This document shows, one piece after another, positions 35,720-44,625 of a stretch of 64,000 bases of DNA; the stretch's first letter is position 1; the number at the start of each line of letters is the position of its first letter. The notes below the pieces were generated by a model that was not told where the DNA came from, did not search any database, and saw nothing but the letters and a program-made list of their open reading frames with translations. Source of the stretch: Closterium sp. NIES-65 (lineage: Eukaryota > Streptophyta > Zygnematophyceae > Desmidiales > Closteriaceae); assembly GCA_948144175.1 (NCBI GenBank), contig CANXME010000106.1, positions 1,984,001 to 2,048,000 on the forward strand, written 5' to 3'. Position numbers and translations under genes: made by a program.

Positions 35720-36590
35720 CACTCCCCCTCAGCCTGCCGGCTGCATCCCCATCATTCCATACTAGTTCATGCTCATTCCACTCATGCGCACACAACGCCA
35801 ATGAGGCTCATCCGCAAGCCTCTTGGTGAGGAAGTCTGCTGGCTGCTGGTGAGTCTTGATGTAGATCGGATTCACCGTCCCCCTCTTCACCTCCTTACGC
35901 AGCCAGTGCCACTTGATACGCATGTGCTTATTGAGCCCATGAAGCACAGCGTTCCTGGCCATCCCAAGAGCTCCCTTGCTATCACAAAACAGCGGCGTAG
36001 CAACCTTTTGCTCCTGGCCAATCTCCTCCAACAGCCTCCTCAGCCAAATCACCTCCTTCACCCCATGAAACATTGCCATGTACTCTGACTCCACGGACGA
36101 GAGTGCTGTCTCCGTCTGCTTCTTTGACCTCCAACAAACCGGTCCTCCCCCAACTACGCAGATGTATCCTCCCACAGATGAGGAATCCTTATTCTCAGAG
36201 GCCCACGTAGCATCGGTAAAGCAAGTGAGAAAAAGCTTGCCTTCTCCAAGCCTCTCCCCTTTCTCTTTCAGCACCTCAACCCCTTTCTGCTTCACCTGTG
36301 CAGATGCGGAGTATTGAACTCCAATGCTTGGGTGAGAGTTCAGATACTTCACCACACGCTCAGCTGCATCCACCTGCTCCTCTGATAGATTCTGCACCAC
36401 TCTAGCCAGCTGCCCAACCGAGAAAGAGATGTCGGGCCTCGTGTGAACTGCTGCATACAAGAGGCTGCCCACCAAGGACTGAAATTGCTGCTGCTCCTCG
36501 GCTTCAACCCCTTCATCCTCTGCAGCTTTCACAAGCTTGAATTCTGCTAGCAGGGGAGTTGCAACCTTGCGTTCATTCTCAATTCCGTAC
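35720..36590 (-). mobile_element. Family A Ty1/copia copy 10, RNase H side (interrupted by element B)
   Basis: Minus-strand RNase H (about 36250-35762: SSVESEYMAM, CDSKGALGMARN, HMRIKWHW, IKTHQQPADFLTK) and the adjoining RT C-terminal connection (about 36590-36260). The RT sequence stops at CGTAC (36586-36590), where the 132-bp LTR of element B starts, and resumes after the same CGTAC at 42657. About 540 bp from 35720 are identical by eye to 32679-33220 of copy 9. Confidence 0.93.
36586..36590. repeat. Left target-site duplication of element B
   Basis: CGTAC immediately precedes the terminal TG of element B and is repeated at 42657-42661 immediately after its terminal CA. Five bp is the expected duplication size for Ty1/copia integrase. 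Confidence 0.93.
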
Positions 36591-36722
36591 TGTGAAAACA
36601 AAGAACGAGAATGGAATGACTATGAACGAAGTGAGTACAAATAGGAAACCCTAATTGGGTTGTACCCCCTATGGGATACCCCACTATAGCCTACAAAAAC
36701 AAGTAAGCTATAAGTTCTGACA
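36591..36722 (-). repeat. Element B 3' LTR (132 bp)
   Basis: TGTGAAAACAAAGAACGAG...AAGTTCTGACA in plus-strand reading. It is identical to the right LTR except for one base in the CTACAAAAACAAG segment. At 132 bp it is very short for a copia LTR. Confidence 0.94.
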
Positions 36723-36752
36723 CACCCCCATAGGCAAAGTGGGGGAGAACAA
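36723..36752 (-). other. Element B polypurine tract region
   Basis: The minus-strand sequence next to the 3' LTR is CTATGGGGGTG, preceded by a further run GTTCTCCCCC. The G-rich piece touching the LTR is the expected plus-strand primer. Confidence 0.6.
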
Positions 36753-36949
36753 GGGGTCACAAGACCAGTCAAGCAAAGCAAAGCTCAGGGTGGATCACAA
36801 AGTCACCACGCATTCCGAGCACAAGGTCAAAGGCCACAAGGCCAGTTCACATGCAAGATCATATATAGAGATATACAAGAGCAAGAGTATATATATGCGA
36901 AAGTACAAGCAAGGTCAAGAGGAGAGCAAGTGAGGCAAGACAGGCACAA

Positions 36950-38420
36950 GACCCAACTGTGTGCAGCAACACTGATGATCACAAGGCGCAAGTGCCTTGG
37001 TGAAGACATCAGCAGTGTTGGCCTCAGAGGCCACGTACGCAAGTCGCAGCTGTCCACGCTGCTGTAGCTCACGAGCAAGAAAGTAGCGAAGAGCAATGTG
37101 CTTCGTTCTGTGCTCCAGTCGCTGCTCTCGACACAAGGCCAGCATGGCCTTGTTGTCTACGTACAGGACTGGAGGAGAACGAGGCTGCTCTCCAAGGTCG
37201 GTCAGCAGGTAGGTGAGCCAGCGTAACTCTTGTGCAGCCATAGCCCCAGCGTAGATCTCAGCCTCACAACTGGAGCCGAGAACAGAAGACGAGCGGGTAG
37301 CCCGCCACGAGACAGAGCCGGAACCAAGGCTGAAGGTGTAACCCTGTGACGACCGCTGCGTAGCCTGGTCGTCAGCCCAAGAAGCGTCTGCGTGCCCAGT
37401 GAGGACCACTGGACTGCGCCCTCCAAGCACTAGCCCCATGCCCGACGTACTGCACAAGTAGCGCAACACCCTCTTCGCTGCAGCCATGTGCTCTGGTCGG
37501 TGTCTCCCAGGAGCAACAAAGCGTGCGAGAATGCTAAGAGGGTATGCGAGGTCAGGTCGTGTGCAGGTCATCAGGTACATGAGGCAGCCAACAAGCTCTG
37601 CAAACGGGCCACTCGACTCTACGGACTCATCCAAAGGCAGAGCTGAGAGCGAGTGGCGAGTAGGCAGAGGAGTGGCCTGAGGCGAGGAGTACGTGAAGCC
37701 GAAGCGCTGAAGGACCTGCTGCACCATGTGTGACTGAGTCAGGGTAATGGTGCGGCGTGCTCTGTCCCGGGTGATCTGCAAGCCAAGGTAGCTGCGCAGT
37801 TCACCCAGGTCAGTGCACGTGTGTCTCTTCAGCAGCTCGGACTTCACGTAGGCGAGTCCAGCAGTGTCAGCTGTGGCAAAGACCAAGTCGTCGACGTACA
37901 CGAGGATGTAGAACGGCGGCAGAGAGGTGTCGGTGCGCAGAAACAGCGACGGGTCGGCAGTGGAAGGAGCAAACCCAAGTGCCGCGAGCGTAGTCCTCAG
38001 TGTGTCGTGCCACTCACGTGGCGCCCGGCGGAGACCGTAGACTGGACGCCGGAGACTCCACTGGGTACCAGGAGGGAAGGACCCAGTGAAGCCAGGTGGG
38101 CGACGCAGCCAGATCTCCTCGTGCAGGCTGCCCCGCAAGAAAGCTGTGCTGAAGTCGAGAGAGTGCAGCTCGTAGTCACGGTGAGCAGCAACGTGTAGCA
38201 GAACCCGAAGAGTGGTCATCTTCGGGGTGGGGGAGAAGGTCTGAAAGTAGTCAACCCCCTGCCGCTGACTGAAGCCACGAGCCACGTAACGCGCCTTGAA
38301 GACAGGCGGAGAACCCGGCGGCCGCTTCACCCTGAAAATCCACATGCCACTGACGATGTTCGCCCCAGGAGGGGGAACAGCGTCAACGTAGGTGCCTGTG
38401 GACTTCCAGGAAGCCATCTC
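36950..38420 (-). pseudogene. pol: Element B reverse transcriptase and RNase H
   Basis: Minus-strand pol 3' half. RT motifs in order: GMWIFRVKRPPG near 38340, FKARYVARGFSQRQGVDYFQ, the catalytic Asp in LHSLDFSTAFLRG near 38150, RRPVYGLRRAPREWHDTL, and YVDDLVFATADT near 37880. RNase H follows: GHADASWADD near 37390, SSSCEAEIYAGAMAAQEL near 37250, LYVDNKAMLALC, RTKHIALRYFLARE and EANTADVFTKAL near 37000. These are all standard copia motifs. The reading stretch through RT and RNase H is continuous, which agrees with the young age from the LTRs. Codon third positions are strongly G/C, unlike family A. Confidence 0.93.
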
Positions 38421-39488
38421 TGCATCCATAGCTGCCTGCCACTGAGAGGAGTAGGGACCCTCTATCGCCTCCGCGTAAGAGCGCGGAGTCGGGATGTCTG
38501 GTGCATCCGGGTCTCCCTCAGGGGATAGCAGTACAGACGCGAGACGAGGTGAAGCGGCGGCCAGACACTGAAACTCCTCCTGCCTGTCCTCAAGGACGTC
38601 CGTGCCAAGGGCACACTCACCCCCGACGGACGAAGGACAGGCGGACTCAGACTCAGTGACAAGACGAGCAGCATAGTCTAGACAACAGCGCGCAGCAAAG
38701 TCGACAAGCTCAGTGACAAGGGCAGACGCAGCAGACGACTGCAGTAGCCAGGAGACGCGTGACAGTAGGACTGGCAGCACGAAGAGCGTCCGACTCCGGG
38801 TCGGCAAGAGCAGGAAGAGAGGAAGCAGGAGGAGAAGGCAAAGGGGCACGCAGAGGAGCAGTGGACGGACGCAGTGACATCCGGTGCGTGCCAGGGACAG
38901 GAGGAGGACGCTGACGCGAGCCGCGACCACTAGCGCGCTCAGTACGAACAGGCGACACAGGACGAGACGCAGGCTCACGACGCTCAGTAAGACCTCCAGT
39001 CGGACCAGCGTAGGGAGAAGGAGCAGGCAAAGGGGAGGCAGGCTGTAGCTGTGGCTGTGACCGGACAGGCTGCGGACCCTCTAAGGGAGGAGGAGGAGGT
39101 GTAAGACCAAGAACCTGCTGCAGGAGCGGAACGAAGTACGGTCGGGGCCGCGCGGCGACGCCAGAAACAGCAAGAACAGCACCAGTACCCCCAGCAGGAG
39201 CACCCACTACAGTAGCACCTCCAGCAGCACCAGAACCTCCAGCAGCAGCACCAGGAGCACTGTCAGTCGGACCACCAGCGGCAGGCACAGCGCCAACACC
39301 CTCAGCAGCACCAGCTCCAGGAGAACCCTCAGACCCAGCAGCTCCAGCACCCACAGTACGAGCACCGCCGGGACGCGCGGCAGCAGTACCCTCTGTAGCC
39401 GAAGAACCACCAGCACCAGCAGCACGCCTCCAGCGCCTGGCAAACCACTCACGCAGCTCCTGTGGGGAGAGTGGCTCCTGGCGAGACG

Positions 39489-39680
39489 AAGCACCCCCAG
39501 GCACAGCACCCCCAGGCTCAGCACCCCCAGGCTCAGCACCCCCAGGCTCAGCACTCCCAGGCGCAGCACCCCCAGGCTCAGCACCCCCTGGCTCGGCACC
39601 TCCAGGCTCAGCACCCCCAGGCTCAGCACCCCCAGACTCCGCACCCCCAGGCTCCGCACCCCCAGGCTCAGCTCCCGCAG
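39489..39680 (-). repeat. 15-bp minisatellite encoding GGAEP repeats in element B linker
   Basis: About 13 near-perfect copies of CCCAGGCTCAGCACC (plus strand), which read on the minus strand as Gly-Gly-Ala-Glu-Pro pentads. They lie between integrase and RT, where copia polyproteins are typically disordered. Variants include CCAGACTCCGCACC. The 15-bp period keeps the frame, so length can change without harming pol. Confidence 0.9.
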
Positions 39681-39749
39681 CAGCACCAGAGTCACCAGTG
39701 ACCTCGACAGGCTCGACCGCGTCTACCTGGGACACACCTGAAGGGGCAG

Positions 39750-41395
39750 GACCCTGAGGAGGGAGGGGGACTACCGGGGGGGGGACCTGGTACCAAGAAG
39801 AGCGGGGGTGGGGGGAGGGACGGAGTGCGGTAGGGGAAGAGGCGGTAGTAGGGTACCGACTCGTCGAACGTGACGTCCTGGGAGGACAGAACACGTCGAG
39901 AGGTGGGGTGGTAAAACTGCCACCCAGGGGCGTCGGGGGGGAACCCCAGGAAGACGTAGGGAGAAGCACGAGGGGACAGCTTGTCTGCAGACAGGTCGCG
40001 AACAAACGCCCGAGATCCCCAGACTCGGAACGCCGACGCATCGCCAACCTTCCCAGTCCACAGCAGGGCTGGGGAGGTCTCCGGTCGAGAGACCCTGGGG
40101 TGGAGGTTGATCTGGTGCGCAGCGTACCTGACCGCAAACGGCCACAGAAAATGGGGAGCAGCCGCATGCATCATGGACGTACGAGCTACGTCCATGACCA
40201 TGCCAATGCGGCGCTCATTAATCCCATTCTGCTGCGGTGAGTCCGGAAGCGTGAAGGTCTGACGGATGCCTCGCGCACGACAGTAGGCACTCAGGAGGCC
40301 AGAGGAGAACTCTCCGCCTCTGTCCGAGTGCAGACGCAAAACAGGGAAGTCAGAGCCAAAGCTCCTCCGAAGCTGGAGACGAGCTGCGCGGATCCAGTCG
40401 ATCAACACCGCAGTGACCTCACCCTTGCTGCGCAAGGGGAAGACTGTGGTGTAACGCGAGTAGTCGTCAACCACCAGCAGGAAGTAGCGCTCCTGACCCT
40501 GTCCACGGACGCGGGCTGGGCCCCACACATCCATGTGAAGCGTCTGCAACGGGGCCTCTGTCGGAGGAAACTGGGAGGAGTGAGGGGCAGCACGCTGGCG
40601 CCCCTCGACACAGGGGACACAGGTGGGGCCAGGGCCCGGAGGGAGGGGAGGGAGAGACCGGGGAAGACCAGACACAAGGACTCGCGAGGCCATGCCTCTG
40701 AGCCGAAGCAGAGAGGGGTGGCCAAGGCGGTGGTGCCAGAGGAGGGTCTCGTGAGACAGACGACGGCACGAGCAGGGGGCAGACTCAGGACCAGACCTGG
40801 ACGCTGCAGCAAACACCTGACCAGACGAAGTGACCCTACCAAACTCAACACCTGGAGGAGAAGCAGTGGTCAGAGTGTACAGGCTCGACCCTGGCCGACG
40901 TGTAAACGTAGCCAGGTGGCGACCTGTATCCGCCTCCGTGCAGTGGGTCACCCGCTGACGAGCAGGGGTGAACTGGTGGACACCCGCATCCTGGAGGTCA
41001 GCACCACTCACCAAGTTCGTCGAGAACGAGGGGAGGTAAAGACCAGTCAGGGTGCCAGAGGGGGCCGCCGGACACGGGAGGACAGTGGAGAAGCGAGACA
41101 GGACAGGCCCCCCAGAGGGGTCAGCCAGGGACACCGCAACCGGCCGACTCAGCGGCGTGAGAGTGGTGTGGTCCCGAAAGAAGGAGCGAGACGCTCCAGA
41201 GTCAAGGGTGAAGGTGTGAGAGGCCGAAGCCGACACAGTACCTGAGAGGGCAGACTCACCAGCACCTGAGAGCACAGACGCACTGGCACCTAGAGCAGCA
41301 GCCTCACTAGTACCTGACGCGGCAGTACCAATGCCCGGGTCGGGCGGGAAACACCGGTAACAGTCATCCTCATCACTACCAATCGCAGCATACAT
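39750..41395 (-). pseudogene. pol: Element B protease and integrase
   Basis: Minus strand. The aspartic protease site FTLDSGASRSFFRD is near 41200. The GAG-pre-integrase region has HHRLGHPSLLRLRGM near 40720 and CVPCVEGRQRAAPH near 40620. The integrase core has HMDVWGPARVRG near 40530, FLLVVDDYSRYTTVFPL, LHSDRGGEFSSG near 40325 and the Glu in NGINERRIGMVMDVAR near 40210, fitting DD35E. The C-terminal copia segment VFLGFPPDAPGWQFYHP is near 39930. It is continuous over this stretch and upstream of the GGAEP linker. It cuts target DNA with a 5-bp stagger, consistent with the CGTAC duplication. Confidence 0.92.
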
Positions 41396-41399
41396 AGCA

Positions 41400-42030
41400 G
41401 AGAGAATAGCATCAAAATCAAGATCAGAAATAGCTACACCAGCCCTAGACAGCTCTCCCCAGCGGGGGATCTCAGCTGCCTCCGGAAACTGCTGACGCCA
41501 GGCGTCAGTCAGGCGGCCAAAGCAGCGGCGGGCAGTGTGGGCGCCTCCACACCTCTCCCCTGCACGGTCACCGGTGCGGAGAACGTAGGGGCAAGGACCA
41601 AGCGCACCACCACGCTGACGCTGCGAGTACCACTCACGGAGCTGCTGAGGGGCGGGGACGGTGCGAGAGCGCTGCTGCTGCTGTAGCTGCTGCTGCGGCT
41701 GCTGCTGCTGCTGCTGCTGGCGCTGACCACCCCCGGAGCTGCTCCGCTGAGACGAGCCACTCCGACCCCCGCCTCCACTGCCACCCCCGCCTCCACCGGC
41801 ACCCCCGTCTCCACCTCCACCCCCCCCACCAGGACCGTCGCTCCCACCGCTCCCACCGCCTCCTCCGCTACCACCTCCGCCGCCACCTCCGCCTCCACCG
41901 CCGCCACCAGTACCTCCACTCCCGCCACCACCCCCACTGCCACCCCCACTCCCCCCGCCACCCCCACCGCCTCCTCCACCGCCCCCTCTAGCTCCACCCG
42001 CTCCCTTGCCCCCCTTGCCCTCGCGGCTCC
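41400..42030 (-). pseudogene. gag: Element B gag-like region with a Cys/His cluster
   Basis: On the minus strand one frame reads a long poly-Gly/Ser stretch (about 41990-41760), a Gln-rich run (about 41740-41660), REWYSQRQRGG, then a Cys/His cluster at about 41590-41525 with spacing CX13CX3HX4C, followed by FGRLTDAWRQQFPEAAEIP. Its position between primer-binding site and protease makes it the nucleocapsid end of Gag. The spacing differs from the classical CX2CX4HX4C knuckle seen in family A. A typical copia Gag core is not recognisable upstream. Confidence 0.65.
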
Positions 42031-42440
42031 GCCGCCCTTCCCTAGCGGCCCCGCCGCCCTTCGATCGCGGCCCCGCCGCCCTCTGCTACGCGGCCCCGCC
42101 GCCGCCCTTCGATCGCGGCCCCGCCGCCCTCGGCTACGCGGCCCCGCCGCCCTCTGCCTCGCGGCCCCACCGCCCTCTGCTACGCGGCCCCGCCGCCCTC
42201 GGCTACGCGGCCCCGCCGCCCTTTGATCGCGGCCCCGCCGCCCTTTGCCACGCGGCCCCGCCGCCCTCTGCTACGCGGCCCCGCCGCCCTCTGCCACGCG
42301 GCCCCGCCGCCCTTCGATCGCGGCCCCGCCGCCCCCTGCTACGCGGCCCCGCCGCTCTCTTCGGTAGCGGCCCCGCCGCCCTCTGCTACGCGGCCCCGCC
42401 GCCCTCTGCTACGCAGCCCCGCCGCTCTCTTCGGTCGCGG
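42030..42440. repeat. 23-bp GC-rich minisatellite in element B 5' region
   Basis: About 17-18 degenerate units based on GCGGCCCCGCCGCCCTCTGCTAC. Some units carry CTTCGATC or CTTTGATC, and a few at the right end carry CTCTCTTCGGT. The period is not a multiple of three, so successive units cycle through the three frames. It lies between the primer-binding site and the Gly-rich gag region. Confidence 0.88.
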
Positions 42441-42512
42441 CCCTCGCTAAAAAAAAACGCGCCTCGGGGCGCGGTTCGGTGGGCCCTAGAAGCAGTCCCT
42501 AGGAGGGAACCT

Positions 42513-42524
42513 GCTCTGATACCA
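42513..42524 (-). other. Element B primer-binding site (tRNA-iMet)
   Basis: GCTCTGATACCA directly abuts the right LTR. On the minus strand it is TGGTATCAGAGC, the same initiator tRNA primer as family A. Confidence 0.92.
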
Positions 42525-42656
42525 TGTGAAAACAAAGAACGAGAATGGAATGACTATGAACGAAGTGAGTACAAATAGGAAACCCTAATTGGGTTGTACC
42601 CCCTATGGGATACCCCACTATAGCCTACAGAAACAAGTAAGCTATAAGTTCTGACA
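42525..42656 (-). repeat. Element B 5' LTR (132 bp)
   Basis: It matches the left LTR at 131 of 132 positions by eye and is followed by target duplication CGTAC at 42657-42661. Its ends are TG...CA. Confidence 0.94.
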
Positions 42657-43805
42657 CGTACTTCTCCCCAAGCTCCTTGATGAACTTCTCCTGGTGCAGC
42701 TTCAACCACCTGTGATCCAGATCCCTCTCCACGTGCATCCCGAGGTAGTACTTTACCTCCCCAAGGTTCTTGCACTTGAAGTTCTCCATCAGCTGCTGCT
42801 GTACCTTCTGGATCTCCTTCATGCTGCTGCTAAAGAGAAGAATGTCGTCCACATAGACCAGAAACAACACCAGCTTCTCCCCCTCCCCCTTGAGAAAGAG
42901 GCTCTCATCGCAGCTGCTGGTCCTGAATCCCATCTCCTCTAAAACAGCTGCCAACTTCTGGTACCAGCAGCGTGGCGCCTGCTTCAAGCCGTAGATGGAC
43001 GTTTTCAGCTTGCACACCCTGCCCGTACCATCCTCATACCCAGGTGGCTGCGTCATGAACACCTCCTCCCCTAAAATCCTGTTGAGAAATGCCGTTGATA
43101 TTTCCATCTGGATAATGAACTTCCCACTAACGGCTGCATCTGCCAACAGGACACGAAGGGTAGGGGGTTTGGCAGTGGGAGCAAAGATCTCATTGAAGTC
43201 CCGCTTCTCCTTCTGCATAAACCCCTTAGCCACCAACCTACTCTTGTAGATGGTGACCTGCCCCTTGTCGTCAGTCTTGATCCTTAGCACCCACTTGCAT
43301 TGTACCACTTTCTTTCCCTCAGGCAGCACCACTAGTTCCCAAGTCCCATTCTCCTGCAGGTTCTAGTACTCAGCATCCCTAGAAGCTAGCCATTTGTTCC
43401 TATCTGGTCCAGCTAATGCCTCCTCCATGCTAGCTGGTTCCTCTGGTGCAGGGGCAAGAAAACAGTACGCAGGTTCATCCTCCTCATCCGGGTAATAGCC
43501 ATGGGGTAGAATCAGCAATGCCTCATCGGTCCCAAGCTGTTGCTCAGCTACATCAGCTCCTGCAGTCAGCTTCTTAGTAGCCATACGGGTACTTCCTGGC
43601 CTGGAGACGGGTGTCTCCCATCCCTTCGGCTTCTTAGTTTTTCCGTGCTGCTGCTCTCCTCCCTCGGATCCAGCAACTCCACTAGTGCTACCGCTAGTCT
43701 CCACAACATCACCTCCACCAGCAGGTGCCTCCTGCACCTTCTCTTTATCACCACCCTCTGCAGCTGCCTCCTCTCCCTCCTCCCACACACTAGGAGTCAG
43801 GTCCA
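42657..43805 (-). mobile_element. Family A copy 10 continued: RT and linker
   Basis: Resumes the RT of copy 10 after the element B insertion: WLKLHQEKFIKELGEKY near 42680, YVDDILLF near 42850, IQMEISTAFLNR near 43100, WVLRIKTDDKGQ near 43290. The acidic linker of the GDVVETSGSTSG subtype follows to about 43805, where plus-strand gag sequence starts. No integrase, protease or gag of this copy is present. Broken, with few breaks. Confidence 0.92.
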
Positions 43806-44563
43806 AGGGGCAACACCTCGGCGGTAGCTGGTGAATCTTCAGCCCAAGATCGTAGCGGCAGCCAAGATTCTGGTGTTTCTGCGCCAAAGGGAGCGCGAAC
43901 AAGCCAGGGCTCGCTGATCAAGGAGGTGCTGAAAAACTTCACCGTCGAGAAGTTCAATGGTGAGGGCTATGATGATTGGGCCTGGAAAATGCAATTTTTT
44001 TTCCGTCAGATCGGTTTGCTGAAACTAATGATTGGGGAGGATCAGCAATGCCTCATCGGTCCCAAGCTGTTGCTCAGCTACATCAGCTCCTGCAGTCAGC
44101 TTCTTAGTAGCCATACGGGTACTTCCTGGCCTGGAGACGGATGTCTCCCATCCCTTCGGCTTCTTAGTTTTTCCGTGCTGCTGCTCTCCTCCCTCGGATC
44201 CAGCAACTCCACTAGTGCTACCGCTAGTCTCCACAACATCACCTCCACCAGCAGGTGCCTCCTGCACCTTCTCTTTATCACCACCCTCTGCAGCTGCCTC
44301 CTCTCCCTCCTCCCACACACTAGGAGTCAGGTCCAAGGGGCAACACCTCGGCGGTAGCTGGTGAATCTTCAGCCCAAGATCGTAGCGGCAGCCAAGATTC
44401 TGGTGTTTCTGCGCCAAAGGGAGCGCGAACAAGCCAGGGCTCGCTGATCAAGGAGGTGCTGAAAAACTTCACCGTCGAGAAGTTCAATGGTGAGGGCTAT
44501 GATGATTGGGCCTGGAAAATGCAATTTTTTTTCCGTCAGATCGGTTTGCTGAAACTAATGATT
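43511..44563. repeat. 530-bp tandem duplication across a strand-switch junction
   Basis: 43511-44040 and 44041-44563 match base for base apart from one difference (GTGTCTCCCA at 43611 against ATGTCTCCCA at 44141). Each copy contains minus-strand family A linker joined head-on to plus-strand family A gag (starting GGGCAACACCTCGGCGG). Duplicating the junction requires that the strand switch existed first. One mismatch in 523 bp implies a recent event or an assembly artefact. Confidence 0.95.
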
Positions 44564-44625
44564 TCGTCAGATCCTAATCTTCCTAGGCTCCTCCCCAAAA
44601 AAAATCGAGTTGCAACAATGGAGGA
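44564..44625. other. Filler between duplication and copy 11 gag
   Basis: About 60 bp that fit no single family A position. It begins TCGTCAGATC, echoing CCGTCAGATCGG just upstream. It contains CCTAGGCTCCTCCCC, the reverse complement of the gag segment GGGGAGGAGCCTAG, then an A8 run and GTTGCAACAATGGAGG. It looks like templated filler from break repair. Confidence 0.6.

Larger units (their letters stand above)
36591..42656 (-). mobile_element. Family B Ty1/copia element, GC-rich, nested in copy 10
   Basis: A 6,066-bp element with terminal 132-bp LTRs that differ by one base, perfect 5-bp target duplications, a tRNA-iMet primer-binding site and a purine-rich tract. On the minus strand the order is Gly-rich gag with a Cys/His cluster, protease (LDSGASRSF), GAG-pre-integrase, integrase, a Pro/Gly/Ala-rich linker with GGAEP repeats, RT (YVDDLVFAT) and RNase H. 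GC content and codon choice are far higher than in family A. LTR near-identity indicates a recent insertion, younger than the host copy. Structurally whole, but with about two or three coding breaks. Confidence 0.95.

Noticed and set aside
39489-39680. CRISPR-like array
   Set aside because: The 15-bp units are contiguous without spacers and encode in-frame pentads inside a copia polyprotein; likewise the 23-bp and 30-bp arrays have no spacers.
42006-42578. Pro/Ala/Arg-rich plus-strand open frame of about 190 codons
   Set aside because: It is the 23-bp minisatellite read on the strand opposite to element B; such repeats keep all frames open without coding.
36591-42656. Element B as a host gene captured between repeats
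   Set aside because: It has paired LTRs, target duplications, a primer-binding site, and the complete copia domain order, so it is a retrotransposon.
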